Source: Williamsia deligens (GTDB taxonomy: Bacteria; Actinomycetota; Actinomycetes; Mycobacteriales; Mycobacteriaceae). Taken from it: a DNA stretch of 64,000 nt. This document shows, piece by piece, positions 32,304 through 41,728 of the stretch; position 1 is the first letter of the stretch, and each line of letters starts with the position of its first letter. The stretch is taken from the NCBI RefSeq assembly GCF_024171765.1, contig NZ_JAMTCI010000003.1, positions 1 to 64,000 of the forward strand, given 5' to 3'. The notes below the pieces were generated by a model, which searched no databases, was not told the origin of the DNA, and saw only the letters and a list, made by a program, of their open reading frames with translations. A program made the translations under genes and the position numbers.

Positions 32304-34006
32304 CGGAGATCCTCCTCGTCGGCGCGGACCGCCCACTGGGCGAAACGCTCGCCGTCTTCGCGATACTTCACAAAGTTTCGCACCACGCGATCGATGTAGT
32401 CACCGAGTTCGCCGGTCGTGACCTTGTGCTGACGGAGTTTGCGACCGAAGCCGGCGTCCTGACCGAGGCTGCCGCCCAGGTGCACCTGGAAGCCCTCGAC
32501 GTGGTCGCCGTTGTCGTCCTCGATCAGCTGGCCCTTGAACCCGATGTCCGCGATCTGGGCGCGCGCGCACGAGTTCGGGCAGCCGTTGATGTTGACCGTG
32601 ATCGGCACGTCGAGCTGGGCGTCGATGTCGGCGAGACGGTCCTCCAGCTCGGGCACCAGGGCCTGGCTGCGCTTGCGCGTCTCGGTGAACGAGAGCTTGC
32701 AGAACTCGATCCCCGAGCAGGCGATGAGGTTGCGGCGCCACCGCGACGGACGGCCGTCGAGGCCGTGCGGGCGCAGCTCCACGATGAGTGTGTCGACCGC
32801 GTCGTCGGGGACGTCGAGGACGACCAGCTTCTGGTACGGGGTGAACCGGATGCGGTCGGACCCGGCGCGCTGCGCCGCATCGGCGACGGCGGACAGCGTC
32901 GACCCCGAGACGCGACCGGCGATGGCCGCGAACCCGACGGCGTTGAGCCCGTTCTTCAGCGGCTGCACACCGACGTGGTCGCGCGGGGCCGCGAGCGGCT
33001 CGGGCGCCGGACCGTCGACGAGCTTCCGGCCGAGGTACTCGTCCTCGAGGACCTGGCGGAACTTCTCCATCCCCCAGTCCTTGAGCAGGTACTTCAGGCG
33101 GGCCTTGGCGCGCAGGCGCCGGTAGCCGTAGTCGCGGAAGAGGCTGACGACCGCCTCCCACACGTCGGGGACCTCGTCGAGCGGGATCCACGCACCGACG
33201 CGCTGCGCCAGCATGGGGTTCGTCGACAGCCCGCCGCCGACCCACAGGTCGAGCCCGGGGCCGTGATCGGGGTGCTCGACACCGATGAACGCGATGTCGT
33301 TGACCTCGTGCGCCACGTCCTGCAGACCCGAGACGGCGGTCTTGAACTTGCGCGGGAGGTTGGAGTAGGTCGGGTCGCCGATGTACCGGCGGACGATCTC
33401 GTCGATCGCCGGGGTCGGGTCGAGGACCTCGTCGACGGCCTCACCGGCGAGCGGTGACCCCAGCACGACGCGCGGGCAGTCGCCACACGCCTCGGTGGTC
33501 TTCAGCCCGACCGACTCCAGGCGCTCCCAGATGGTCGGGACGTCCTCGATCCGGATCCAGTGGTACTGGACGTTCTCGCGATCGGACAGGTCCGCGGTGT
33601 CCCGGGCGAACTCCGTCGAGATCTGCCCGATGGTCCGCAGCTGCTCCGCGGTCAGGGCGCCCGCGTCGCAGCGGACCCGCATCATGAAGTGGCTGTCCTC
33701 GAGGATGTCGATGTTCTCGTCCCCGGTCCACGTGCCGTCGTAGCCCTGTGCGCGCTGGGTGTAGAGACCCCACCAGCGCAGTCGGCCCCGCAGGTCCTGC
33801 TTGTCGATCGAGTCGAACCCCTGCTTGGAGTAGATGTTCTCCACGCGGGCCCGCACGTTGAGCGGGTTGTCGTCCTTCTTGACCTGCTCGTTGGGGTTCA
33901 GCGGCTCGCGATAGCCCAGCTTCCACTGGCCCTCGGCCCGGCGCTTGGCCGGTCGGGGGCGGCGGGCGCGTGGTGCCGCGTTCTCGGCGTCGGTGGACGA
34001 CGTCAT
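32300..34006 (-). CDS. nirA: Ferredoxin-dependent sulfite reductase
   Basis: This is 568 residues from ATG 34006, with CAGGAG 8 nt upstream. It has two ferrodoxin-like halves. The 4Fe-4S/siroheme cysteines are in ACSGIEFCKLSF and NINGCPNSCARAQ (CxxxxxC...CxxxC), and siroheme-binding Arg/Lys residues are visible in VRCDAGALTAEQL and DRENVQYHWIRIED. It reduces sulfite to sulfide with six electrons from ferredoxin. NirA is the mycobacterial name although the enzyme is a sulfite reductase. First gene of the coupled nirA-cysH-cysD-cysN-chelatase operon. The N-terminus has a short Arg/Pro-rich extension. Confidence 0.95.
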   Translation of the reverse strand: MTSSTDAENAAPRARRPRPAKRRAEGQWKLGYREPLNPNEQVKKDDNPLNVRARVENIYSKQGFDSIDKQDLRGRLRWWGLYTQRAQGYDGTWTGDENIDILEDSHFMMRVRCDAGALTAEQLRTIGQISTEFARDTADLSDRENVQYHWIRIEDVPTIWERLESVGLKTTEACGDCPRVVLGSPLAGEAVDEVLDPTPAIDEIVRRYIGDPTYSNLPRKFKTAVSGLQDVAHEVNDIAFIGVEHPDHGPGLDLWVGGGLSTNPMLAQRVGAWIPLDEVPDVWEAVVSLFRDYGYRRLRAKARLKYLLKDWGMEKFRQVLEDEYLGRKLVDGPAPEPLAAPRDHVGVQPLKNGLNAVGFAAIAGRVSGSTLSAVADAAQRAGSDRIRFTPYQKLVVLDVPDDAVDTLIVELRPHGLDGRPSRWRRNLIACSGIEFCKLSFTETRKRSQALVPELEDRLADIDAQLDVPITVNINGCPNSCARAQIADIGFKGQLIEDDNGDHVEGFQVHLGGSLGQDAGFGRKLRQHKVTTGELGDYIDRVVRNFVKYREDGERFAQWAVRADEEDLR

Positions 34007-34140
34007 CGTTGATGCTCCTGGGGCTGTCGGCGCACGCAGACGCGCACTACCGGGGAAATCTGATCCGGGGGTCGGTCATCGCCGGCTGGTCCGGTGGTCG
34101 TCGTGCCCTGGGCGAGCGGTGACGAGGGACGAGCGGGCGG

Positions 34141-34221
34141 TCAGGGTCGACAGAATGCGCTGCAGACGCGCTTGAGATCGATGTGCCGACGCTGCGCCAG
34201 CCACACCCCTGGTGAGATCAC
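34141..34221 (-). CDS. Cysteine-containing leader peptide (Ms4527A-like)
   Basis: This is 26 residues from GTG 34221 (a second GTG at codon 6 is possible). RRHIDLKRVCSAFCRP ends the peptide, with Cys at 20 and 24 just before the stop. The RRHIDL...C...C pattern is that of actinobacterial sulfur-operon leader peptides as I remember them. It lies 134 nt upstream of nirA on the same strand. CACCAT 6 nt before the GTG could be the -10 of a leaderless transcript. Cysteine-dependent attenuation of nirA is inferred. It mirrors the leader before subI. Confidence 0.78.
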   Translation of the reverse strand: MISPGVWLAQRRHIDLKRVCSAFCRP

Positions 34222-34345
34222 GGGTCCATGGTGCCACGGGCCCCACCGGGGGGTCTACTTGGGCCGATTTGGGTTCACTGTGAGCGAAACCACCCGACGT
34301 GCGGCGGGTTCGCGATGGTCGGGACCGCAGGCCGATGATGGGGAG

Positions 34346-35542
34346 GTGAGCACATCCGAGGCGTCGACGCCGACCCTGCACCTCGACCGGGTCGACCCGA
34401 CGACACCCCTCGGCGTCTACGTCCACGTCCCGTTCTGCGCCACCCGGTGCGGCTACTGCGACTTCAACACCTACACCGCGGGGGAGCTCGGCTCGTCCTC
34501 GTCGCCCGCGTCCTGGCTGTCGGCGATCACCGTCGAGCTGAGACTCGCGGCCGCCGCGCTGCAGCCCGCACGACCCGTGTCGACCGTGTTCGTCGGCGGT
34601 GGGACGCCGTCGCTGCTGGGTGCCGACGGGCTGGGTGCGGTGATGGACGCGGTCCGCGACGCGTTCGAGCTCGACGTCGACGCCGAGGTCACCACGGAGT
34701 CCAACCCGGAGTCGACCTCGCCGGAGTTCTTCGACGGACTGGTCGCGGCGGGGTTCACCCGGGTGTCGCTCGGCATGCAGTCCGCGGCCCCGCACGTCCT
34801 GGCCACGCTCGACCGCGTGCACAGTCCCGGACGCGCCGTCGCCGCCGCCCGCGAGGCGCGCGCCGCCGGGCTGGCCCACGTCAACCTCGACGTGATCTAC
34901 GGGACGCCGGGGGAGCGGCCGGCCGACATGGACGACACCCTCGACGCGGTGCTCTCCGCCGGCGTCGACCACGTGTCGGCGTATGCGTTGATCGTCGAGG
35001 ACGGGACCGCCCTGGCCCGACGGGTCCGGCGCGGCGAACTCCCCGCGCCCGACGACGACGTCCTCGCCGACCGATACGAGGCCATCGACGCGCGACTGAC
35101 CGCCGCAGGTCTGGAGTGGTACGAGGTGTCGAACTGGGCGCGTGCCGGCGACCCGTCCGCGCGGTGTCGTCACAACCTCGGCTACTGGGACTCCGCCGAC
35201 TGGTGGGGTGTCGGCCCGGGCGCGCACTCGCACATCGGTGGGGTCCGGTTCGCGACGGTGAAGCACCCGGCGCGTCACGCCGCCGCGCTGGCGCAGGGCA
35301 CCCTGCCGATCTCGGTGGTCGAGATGCTGACGGATGACGAACGTCACACGGAGCGGGTGATGCTCGCCGTCCGTCGACGGGAGGGGCTGGCGATCGCCGA
35401 CCTGCACCCCGCCGAGGTGGCCGAGGCCGATCGGCTCGTCGCCGACGGCCTCATCGAGCGGCGCGACGATCGGGTGGTTCTGTCCACCCGTGGGCGTCTG
35501 CTCGCCGATGCTGTGGTCCGGGATCTGCTGACCGCGACGTGA
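34346..35542 (+). CDS. hemW: Radical SAM coproporphyrinogen III oxidase-like protein (HemN/HemW)
   Basis: This is 398 residues from GTG 34346, with GGGGAG adjacent. The radical-SAM cluster is in HVPFCATRCGYCDFN (CxxxCxxC). GGGTPSLL and TTESNPEST bind SAM, and SVSLGMQS-like RVSLGMQSAAPHVLATLDRVH is the family signature. The three-Cys N-terminus and the HTR-like C-terminal domain fit HemW, the haem chaperone, better than true oxygen-independent HemN; older annotation calls such mycobacterial genes hemN. Divergent from the nirA operon. Its 3' end overlaps the next, convergent gene by 92 nt. Confidence 0.87.
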   Translation: MSTSEASTPTLHLDRVDPTTPLGVYVHVPFCATRCGYCDFNTYTAGELGSSSSPASWLSAITVELRLAAAALQPARPVSTVFVGGGTPSLLGADGLGAVMDAVRDAFELDVDAEVTTESNPESTSPEFFDGLVAAGFTRVSLGMQSAAPHVLATLDRVHSPGRAVAAAREARAAGLAHVNLDVIYGTPGERPADMDDTLDAVLSAGVDHVSAYALIVEDGTALARRVRRGELPAPDDDVLADRYEAIDARLTAAGLEWYEVSNWARAGDPSARCRHNLGYWDSADWWGVGPGAHSHIGGVRFATVKHPARHAAALAQGTLPISVVEMLTDDERHTERVMLAVRRREGLAIADLHPAEVAEADRLVADGLIERRDDRVVLSTRGRLLADAVVRDLLTAT

Positions 35543-35936
35543 CGGGCCCGGTCGCGGCCTGCGGGGTCGCGATCGGTTCGGTGGTCACCGCGTCGGCGTC
35601 GGATGCCCCCGTCGATGCCGGTGCGTCCATGCCGAGCGCGTCGAGGTCGAGCAACCGCGCGTGGATGACGTGACGGTTGCGCAGCGCCGACCGCACGGCC
35701 CGGTGCAGACCGTCCTCGAGGTACATCTCGCCGTGCCAGCGCACGACGTGGGCGAACAGGTCGCCGTAGAACGTCGAGTCCTCGGAGAGCAGCTTGTCCA
35801 GCGCCAGCGCCGTGGTGACGGTGGTCAGCTGGTCCAGGCGGAACTGTCGGGGCGGGATCTTGGCCCAGTCGCGGGTCGACAGACCGTGATCGCGGTAGGG
35901 CTTGCCGTTGCGGACACCCTTGAAGATCACGGACAC
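35451..35936 (-). CDS. VapB-like/conserved hypothetical protein (Rv2375-like)
   Basis: This is 161 residues from GTG 35936, chosen because AGAGGGG lies 4 nt upstream and [20 protein letters not shown] is the start I remember for this mycobacterial family (Rv2375 position, next to hrcA). The conserved part ends near LLDLDALGM (about residue 112). The last 50 residues are low-complexity Ala/Thr/Pro and overlap the hemW 3' end antisense. Such proteins are often labelled VapB-family antitoxin in databases, but no toxin gene is adjacent. True function is unknown. Confidence 0.7.
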   Translation of the reverse strand: MSVIFKGVRNGKPYRDHGLSTRDWAKIPPRQFRLDQLTTVTTALALDKLLSEDSTFYGDLFAHVVRWHGEMYLEDGLHRAVRSALRNRHVIHARLLDLDALGMDAPASTGASDADAVTTEPIATPQAATGPVTSRSADPGPQHRRADAHGWTEPPDRRAAR

Positions 35937-36039
35937 GTCCCCTCTCGGTCGAGAAGACCACGGTAGGCGATCGCCGCGAGGTGGGCGTGGGGGTCGTGCC
36001 GCGCCGACGTCCGCGACGGATGCGACCTGCGCGTCCCCG

Positions 36040-36045
36040 TAAACT
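36040..36045 (+). promoter_or_regulatory. -10 element upstream of hrcA
   Basis: TAAACT, a good TANNNT hexamer, lies 62 bp before the hrcA ATG. No CIRCE inverted repeat (TTAGCACTC-N9-GAGTGCTAA) is present in the 170-bp gap, so autoregulation by HrcA is not evident. Confidence 0.5.
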
Positions 36046-36106
36046 CGACGCCAGGCCCCGAGCACCCCGACGGGGTCTGTGCCGCACGCGGACGGAGGTG
36101 TCGCCC

Positions 36107-37141
36107 ATGTCGAGTACGGACGAACGACGGTTCGAGGTGTTGCGCGCGATCGTCACCGACTACGTCGCGACGCAGGAGCCGATCGGGTCGAAGGCGCTGG
36201 TGGACCGTCACCACCTCGGTGTCTCCAGCGCGACGATCCGCAACGACATGGCCGTGCTCGAGGCCGAGGGGTACATCGCCCAGCCGCACACCAGCTCCGG
36301 CCGCGTCCCCACCGACAAGGGCTATCGCCTGTTCGTCGACCGCATCTCCGAGGTCAAGCCGCTCTCGTCGGTCGAGCGCCGCGCGATCCTGAGCTTCCTC
36401 GACTCCGGGGTCGACCTCGACGACGTGCTGCGACGGTCGGTCCGGCTGCTGGCCCAGCTCACCCGGCAGGTCGCCATCATCCAGTACCCGGTGCTCTCGT
36501 CGGCGACGGTGCGCCACCTCGAGGTGGTCTCGCTGAGTCCGTCGCGACTGCTGCTGGTGGTCATCACCGACACCGGTCGCGTCGAGCAGCGGATGGTGGA
36601 TCTCGGCGAACCCCGCGACGACACCGACATCGCGCGGATGCGCGACATGTTCTCCTCCGCGCTGCACGGTCGCCGGCTGGAGGTGGCCTCCCACGCCGTC
36701 GCCGAGCTGGCCAACGACGCCCCCGACGACATCCGGCCCGCCGTCATCCGGATCGCGACGGTCCTCGTCGACACCCTCGTCGAGCGGTCCGACGACCGTC
36801 TCGTCCTCGGCGGCACCTCGAACCTGGCGCGCGCCGCGGCCGACTTCACCCCCGTGCAGGGGTCGATGGACTCGGTGCTCGAGGCACTCGAGGAGCAGGT
36901 CGTGGTGCTCAAACTCCTGGCGGCCGCCGGCATGCCGGGGCGGGTCACCGTGCAGATCGGGGAGGAGACGAACACCGAGAACCTGCGTGGCGCCTCGGTG
37001 GTGTCCACCGGGTACGGTGCCTCCGGCACGGTGTTCGGTGGCCTCGGCGTCGTGGGGCCCACCCGGATGGACTACCCGGGAACGATCGCGTCGGTCGCCG
37101 CCGTTGCCAGATATGTCGGTGAGGTGCTGGCCGAGCGCTGA
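36107..37141 (+). CDS. hrcA: Heat-inducible transcription repressor HrcA
   Basis: This is 344 residues from ATG 36107 with GGAGG 8 nt upstream. The N-terminal winged helix has [20 protein letters not shown] and [13 protein letters not shown], and [15 protein letters not shown] is the wing signature. The GAF-like middle and C-terminal dimerisation parts are complete ([20 protein letters not shown]). HrcA represses groE/dnaK-type operons through CIRCE sites elsewhere. It is followed by dnaJ, the conserved actinobacterial hrcA-dnaJ2 pair. Confidence 0.96.
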   Translation: MSSTDERRFEVLRAIVTDYVATQEPIGSKALVDRHHLGVSSATIRNDMAVLEAEGYIAQPHTSSGRVPTDKGYRLFVDRISEVKPLSSVERRAILSFLDSGVDLDDVLRRSVRLLAQLTRQVAIIQYPVLSSATVRHLEVVSLSPSRLLLVVITDTGRVEQRMVDLGEPRDDTDIARMRDMFSSALHGRRLEVASHAVAELANDAPDDIRPAVIRIATVLVDTLVERSDDRLVLGGTSNLARAAADFTPVQGSMDSVLEALEEQVVVLKLLAAAGMPGRVTVQIGEETNTENLRGASVVSTGYGASGTVFGGLGVVGPTRMDYPGTIASVAAVARYVGEVLAER

Positions 37142-37210
37142 GCGCGCCCCGAGCATCCGACGCCCCCGAGCACCCGACGAACCGTTCCTCCGATCGACCG
37201 AGTGAAAGAC

Positions 37211-38371
37211 ATGGCTTCCACCGTGGCACGTGACTACTACGGCACCCTGGGCATCGCTCCCGGTGCCTCCGACGCGGAGATCAAGCGCGCCTACCGCAAG
37301 CTGGCCCGCGAACTCCACCCCGACGTCAACCCCGACGACCAGGCCCAGCAGCGCTTCGCCGAGGTCTCGACGGCATACGAGGTGCTGTCGGATCCCGAGA
37401 AGCGCCGCATCGTCGACGCCGGTGGGGACCCGCTGGCGACGGCAGGATCCGGCGGTGGGTTCGGCGGCTTCGGCGGCGGCGGTCTCGGTGACGTGTTCGA
37501 GGCGTTCTTCGGTGCCGGCGCGGGCGGCGGCGGACGCGGTCCGCGCGGGCGTGTGCAGCCCGGGTCCGACGCGCTCCTGCGCCTGCAGCTCGACCTCGAG
37601 GAGTGCGCCGCGGGCGTCAGCAAGGAGGTCACCGTGGACACCGCCGTGCTGTGCGACGTGTGCAAGGGCCAGGGCGGCAACGAGGGCAGCAAGCCCGTCA
37701 CCTGTGACATCTGCAAGGGTGCCGGCGAGATCCAGTCGGTGCAGCGGTCCTTCCTCGGACAGGTGATGACGTCGCGTCCGTGCCCGACCTGCAACGGTGC
37801 CGGCCAGATCATCCCCGACCCCTGCCGCAAGTGCGCCGGCGACGGACGCGTGCGCTCGCGCCGGACGTTGACGGTCAAGATCCCCGCCGGCGTCGGCGAG
37901 GGCATGCGTGTGCGCCTGCAGGGCCAGGGCGAGGTCGGCCCCGGTGGCGGTCCGGCGGGTGACCTGTACGTCGAGGTGATCGCCAAGCCGCACGAGGTGT
38001 TCCTGCGCGACGGCGACGACCTGCACTGCACCGTGCGGGTCCCGATGGTCGACGCCGCACTGGGCGGGTCGATCGACATCGACACCGTCCTCGGCGGGCG
38101 GGCCACCGTGACCGTCGACGCCGGGACGCAGCCCGGCCAGGTCGTCACCGTGAAGGGTCACGGCATGCCGCACCTGCACACCGGCGTGCGCGGCACCCTG
38201 CACGTCCACCTCGACGTGGTCGTCCCCACCCGCCTGGACCACAAGCAGACCGAGAAGCTCAGGGCCTACCGGGCGGTCGCGACGGGTGAACACATCGAAC
38301 TCGTCGACACCGCGTCGGCCACGACCGGTGGACTCTTCTCCCGACTGCGCAACGCCTTCGCCGGCCGCTGA
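37211..38371 (+). CDS. dnaJ: Molecular chaperone DnaJ (DnaJ2-type)
   Basis: This is 386 residues from ATG 37211. It has a J domain with [10 protein letters not shown] (HPD), a Gly-rich linker ([20 protein letters not shown]), a zinc-binding domain with four CxxCxGxG repeats ([32 protein letters not shown]) and the C-terminal substrate-binding domains. It stimulates DnaK ATPase and delivers substrates. As the second, hrcA-linked DnaJ it is DnaJ2 in mycobacteria. It is 69 bp after hrcA and probably in one operon with hrcA and rsmE. Confidence 0.96.
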   Translation: MASTVARDYYGTLGIAPGASDAEIKRAYRKLARELHPDVNPDDQAQQRFAEVSTAYEVLSDPEKRRIVDAGGDPLATAGSGGGFGGFGGGGLGDVFEAFFGAGAGGGGRGPRGRVQPGSDALLRLQLDLEECAAGVSKEVTVDTAVLCDVCKGQGGNEGSKPVTCDICKGAGEIQSVQRSFLGQVMTSRPCPTCNGAGQIIPDPCRKCAGDGRVRSRRTLTVKIPAGVGEGMRVRLQGQGEVGPGGGPAGDLYVEVIAKPHEVFLRDGDDLHCTVRVPMVDAALGGSIDIDTVLGGRATVTVDAGTQPGQVVTVKGHGMPHLHTGVRGTLHVHLDVVVPTRLDHKQTEKLRAYRAVATGEHIELVDTASATTGGLFSRLRNAFAGR

Positions 38372-38401
38372 TCGGTCGGCGGGAATGACGGGACCGGTCC
38401 G

Positions 38402-39160
38402 ATGACACCTCCGCTGTTCTGGGTCGAGGAGGTGCCCGCGGTCGGTGCCCTCGCCGATCTCGGCGGCACCGAGGGTCATCATGCGGTGACGGTCACGCGC
38501 ATCGTGGCCGGAGACCGCATCACCGTCTCCGACGGTGTCGGGACGATCGCCGAGTGCGATGTCGACACCACCCTGGCCAAGGACCGGCTCCGGTACCGCG
38601 TGGTGTCGCGCCGAGCCGTACCGCAGCCCGAGCCCCCGGTGACCCTGGTGCAGGCGCTGCCGAAGTCGGATCGGTCCGAACTCACCGTCGAGCTCGCCAC
38701 CGAGGCCGGTGTCGACCGGATCGTCGCGTGGCAGAGCGCGCGCTGTGTCAGCCGCTGGGTGGGATCGCGGGCCGAGAAGGGGATCCGCAAGTGGTCTGCG
38801 ACCGCGGCGACGGCCGCGAAGCAGAGCCGCCGTCCCCGGATCCCGGTGGTCGACGGGCCCGTCGCGACGTCCGAGGTCCGCGGGATCGTCGCCGACGTGG
38901 TCGGCGCCGGCGGGGTCGCGCTCGTGTTGCACGAGTCGGCGCCCGCCGACCTCGCCGACCTCCCCCTGGGCGACGCCACCGGCATCGTGCTGGTCGTCGG
39001 ACCCGAGGGCGGGCTCGACCCCGGTGAGCTCGACGACCTCGTCGCGCTGGGTGCCCGCGCGGTGCGGATGGGCCCCGAGGTGCTCCGCACCTCGACCGCC
39101 GCGGCCGTCGCCCTCGGCGCCATCGGGGTACGCACCCGACGGTGGTCGTCGGCTCGCTGA
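38402..39160 (+). CDS. rsmE: 16S rRNA m3U1498 methyltransferase
   Basis: This is 252 residues. An N-terminal PUA-like domain (PPLFWVEEVPAVGALADLGG, GHHAVTVTRIVAGDRI) is followed by a SPOUT methyltransferase with the knot signature VLVVGPEGGLDPGELDDLVA and MGPEVLRTSTAAAVAL that binds SAM. Full length for RsmE. It methylates U1498 in the 30S decoding centre. It starts 30 bp after dnaJ, as in mycobacteria. Confidence 0.93.
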   Translation: MTPPLFWVEEVPAVGALADLGGTEGHHAVTVTRIVAGDRITVSDGVGTIAECDVDTTLAKDRLRYRVVSRRAVPQPEPPVTLVQALPKSDRSELTVELATEAGVDRIVAWQSARCVSRWVGSRAEKGIRKWSATAATAAKQSRRPRIPVVDGPVATSEVRGIVADVVGAGGVALVLHESAPADLADLPLGDATGIVLVVGPEGGLDPGELDDLVALGARAVRMGPEVLRTSTAAAVALGAIGVRTRRWSSAR

Positions 39161-39206
39161 GGCCGGTGCGCGATGACAGGATCATCGCCATGAGGGGGTC
39201 AGCGCG

Positions 39207-39983
39207 ATGCGACGTGTGAAGGTGCCCTACGGACCCCAGGAGTCCCAGTTCGGTCACCTGTACCTGCCCGACGAACCGGCGGTCGACGACCCGGACGCGC
39301 CGAGCGTCCCCGTGGTGGTGATCGTCCACGGCGGCTACTGGTCCACCGATTTCGGCCTGATGGTGCAGACGCCGGTCGCACGGGACCTCGCCGAGCGCGG
39401 TGCCATCGTCTGGAACGTGGAGTACCGGCGCGCCGGCGAGGACGGCGGCGGCTGGCCGCAGTCGGGGTACGACGTGACCAACGCTCTGCTCGCACTGGAC
39501 GGTCCGGTGCGCGACGCCGTCGGCCGGTCGTTGCTCGCCCGCGTCGACCGCGACGTCTCCGTCGTCGCGCACTCGGCCGGGGGCCAACTCGCGCTCTGGG
39601 CGGTCGCGAGGATCGGCGCCCGCACCCGATTCCTCACCATCGCGACGGTGGTGGCCCAGGCTCCCGCGTCGGACCTCGTCCTCGTGGGCGAGCGCGGCCA
39701 CGAGCGGCTCGCCGCCTTCATGGGCGCCGACTACGCGTCGACCCCACACCGGTACCGCAGTGCCTCACCGGCTCACCTCGACCCCTTCCCGGCGCACGTC
39801 GTGGTCGTCGCCGGCGACGCCGACACCGCCGTCCCCCTCGAGCTCAGCGCGGCCTACGTCGACACCGTCACGGCGCGGGGACAGTCCGCCGAGCTCGTGA
39901 CCGTCCGCGGCGAGGGCCACGAGGCGTTCCTGGAGCCCTCCAGCCGGTCGCACCGGGAGACCCTGCGACACCTCGGGATCTAG
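39207..39983 (+). CDS. Alpha/beta hydrolase (carboxylesterase-like)
   Basis: This is 258 residues from ATG 39207 with GAGGGGG about 10 nt upstream. VVVIVHGGYWSTDFG holds the HGGYW oxyanion motif of the hormone-sensitive-lipase/kynurenine formamidase group. SVVAHSAGGQLALW is the nucleophile elbow (AHSAGG in place of GxSxG). VAGDADTAVPLELS carries the acid, and GEGHEAFLEP the catalytic His. Cytosolic. The substrate is unknown. Similar genes stand next to rsmE in related genomes as I recall. Confidence 0.82.
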   Translation: MRRVKVPYGPQESQFGHLYLPDEPAVDDPDAPSVPVVVIVHGGYWSTDFGLMVQTPVARDLAERGAIVWNVEYRRAGEDGGGWPQSGYDVTNALLALDGPVRDAVGRSLLARVDRDVSVVAHSAGGQLALWAVARIGARTRFLTIATVVAQAPASDLVLVGERGHERLAAFMGADYASTPHRYRSASPAHLDPFPAHVVVVAGDADTAVPLELSAAYVDTVTARGQSAELVTVRGEGHEAFLEPSSRSHRETLRHLGI

Positions 39984-40023
39984 TCCTGCGGAAACGAGCG
40001 GGACCCGTGCGGGTCCACACGGG

Positions 40024-40086
40024 TAGACTGGGAGGTCGAACACTCGTCGACCCACGCCGGGTGTCGCAGCAGACGACGAGTAGGAG
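40024..40086 (+). promoter_or_regulatory. phoH promoter and structured 5' leader
   Basis: TAGACT (40024-40029) is a good -10. ACTCGTCG (40042-40049) pairs exactly with CGACGAGT (40074-40081), forming a 40-nt stem-loop that ends where the Shine-Dalgarno AGGAG (40082-40086) begins. Upstream, GGACCC-GTGC-GGGTCC (40001-40016) may terminate the preceding hydrolase gene. A leader hairpin against the ribosome binding site could regulate translation. Confidence 0.45.
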
Positions 40087-40097
40087 CGACCACCTTC

Positions 40098-41141
40098 GTG
40101 ACCGACGCCATCACCGCGGGTGCACCCCAGCGGGCTGAATCCAGCATGGAGGTGTCGCCGGACGTCGTCGTCGGACTGCTCGGAACCGGCGACCGCAACC
40201 TGCGCGCGCTCGAGGAACTGCTCACCGCCGACATCCACGTGCGGGGCAACCGGGTGACGCTGACCGGCATCCCCGCCGATGTCGCCCTCGCCGAACGCGT
40301 TCTGGCCGAACTGATCTCGATCGTCCGCCACGGAACCACGCTGACACCCGACCTGGTCCGGCACAGCGTGACGATGATGTCGGACGGATCCGGCGCGTCG
40401 CCCGCCGACGTGCTCAGCCTCGACATCATCTCCCGGCGCGGCAAGACGATCCGCCCCAAGACGCTGAACCAGAAGCGCTACGTCGACGCCATCGACACGA
40501 ACACGATCGTGTTCGGGATGGGACCCGCCGGCACCGGCAAGACGTATCTCGCCATGGCCAAGGCGGTGCAGTCGCTGCAGGCGAAGGCGGTGAGCCGGAT
40601 CATCCTGACGCGTCCCGCCGTGGAGGCGGGCGAGCGTCTGGGGTTCCTGCCGGGCACCCTCAACGACAAGATCGACCCGTATCTGCGGCCGCTGCACGAC
40701 GCCCTGCACGACATGATGGACCCCGACGCGATCCCGAAGCTGATGGCCGCCGGCGTGATCGAGGTCGCCCCGCTGGCCTACATGCGCGGTCGGACACTCA
40801 ACGACGCGTTCATCATCCTCGACGAGGCGCAGAACACCACCGGCGAGCAGATGAAGATGTTCCTCACGCGTCTGGGCTTCGGCTCGAAAGTGGTCGTCAC
40901 AGGTGACGTCACCCAGGTGGACCTCCCGGGTGCTGCGGAGAGCGGTCTGCGGACCGCGGCCCGCATCCTCGACGGCATCGACGACATCCACTTCGCGACC
41001 CTGACCAGCTCCGACGTCGTCCGGCACCGTCTCGTCGCCGACATCGTCGACGCCTACGGCAGGTTCGAGGAGGCGCAGGACATCGCGCGCGGCGGCAATC
41101 GCACCGCTCGGCGTGCCGGTCCGGCCGCCCGCCGTTCGTGA
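40098..41141 (+). CDS. phoH: PhoH-family ATPase
   Basis: This is 347 residues from GTG 40098, with AGGAG 11 nt upstream. An N-terminal KH-like RNA-binding region ([20 protein letters not shown]) precedes the PhoH ATPase with Walker [17 protein letters not shown] and Walker [21 protein letters not shown], and the arginine finger segment [12 protein letters not shown]. Likely an RNA-associated ATPase. It heads the conserved phoH-ybeY-corC-era run, where YbeY acts on rRNA. Confidence 0.95.
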   Translation: MTDAITAGAPQRAESSMEVSPDVVVGLLGTGDRNLRALEELLTADIHVRGNRVTLTGIPADVALAERVLAELISIVRHGTTLTPDLVRHSVTMMSDGSGASPADVLSLDIISRRGKTIRPKTLNQKRYVDAIDTNTIVFGMGPAGTGKTYLAMAKAVQSLQAKAVSRIILTRPAVEAGERLGFLPGTLNDKIDPYLRPLHDALHDMMDPDAIPKLMAAGVIEVAPLAYMRGRTLNDAFIILDEAQNTTGEQMKMFLTRLGFGSKVVVTGDVTQVDLPGAAESGLRTAARILDGIDDIHFATLTSSDVVRHRLVADIVDAYGRFEEAQDIARGGNRTARRAGPAARRS

Positions 41142-41172
41142 TCAGGGTCCGATTCGTGATCGGATGGACCCC

Positions 41173-41724
41173 ATGAGCATCGAGATCTCCAACGAGTCGG
41201 GCGTCGACGTCGACGAGGTGATGCTCGTGGCGGTGGCCGGGTTCGCGTTGGAGGCGATGGACGTCCACCCCGCCGCGGAGTTGTCGATGGTGCTCGTCGA
41301 CGACGAGACCATGGCCGAACTGCATCTGCGCTGGATGGACCTTCCCGGACCGACCGACGTCATGAGCTTCCCGATGGACGAGCTGACCCCCGGTGGTCGA
41401 CCGGATGCGCCGGACCCCGGACCGGCCATGCTCGGCGACATCGTCCTGTGCCCGTCGTTCGCCGCGGCCCAGGCCGCGTCGGCGCAGCACCCGGTCGACC
41501 ACGAACTGGTGATCCTCACCGTGCACGGCGTCCTGCACCTCCTCGGCTACGACCACGCCGAGCCCGAGGAGGAGAAGGAGATGTTCGGTCTGCAGGGCCG
41601 CATCGTCGACGACTGGTACGTCGAGCAGCGCCGCGACGAGAGTCGACGACGCCAGGAGGCCCGCGACTCGAGTCTGCTCGACCGCATCGGCTTCACCGGC
41701 GGCGACACCCGCCGGGACCGGTGA
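41173..41724 (+). CDS. ybeY: Endoribonuclease YbeY
   Basis: This is 183 residues from ATG 41173 ([15 protein letters not shown]), preferred over an ATG three codons earlier because it matches the mycobacterial N-terminus. The zinc site [20 protein letters not shown] is the family signature HGxLHLxGYDH. [15 protein letters not shown] precedes it as usual. It takes part in 16S rRNA 3'-end maturation and 70S quality control. The Arg-rich C-terminal 25 residues are a typical actinobacterial extension. Confidence 0.95.
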   Translation: MSIEISNESGVDVDEVMLVAVAGFALEAMDVHPAAELSMVLVDDETMAELHLRWMDLPGPTDVMSFPMDELTPGGRPDAPDPGPAMLGDIVLCPSFAAAQAASAQHPVDHELVILTVHGVLHLLGYDHAEPEEEKEMFGLQGRIVDDWYVEQRRDESRRRQEARDSSLLDRIGFTGGDTRRDR

Positions 41725-41728
41725 CCCG

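Noticed and set aside
35937-36106. CIRCE operator upstream of hrcA
   Set aside because: No TTAGCACTC/GAGTGCTAA half sites or close variants are present in the gap.
35927-38932. Minus-strand open frame of 1001 codons opposite hrcA-dnaJ-rsmE
   Set aside because: Shadow of well-supported genes; no recognisable motif and no ribosome binding site or coupling.
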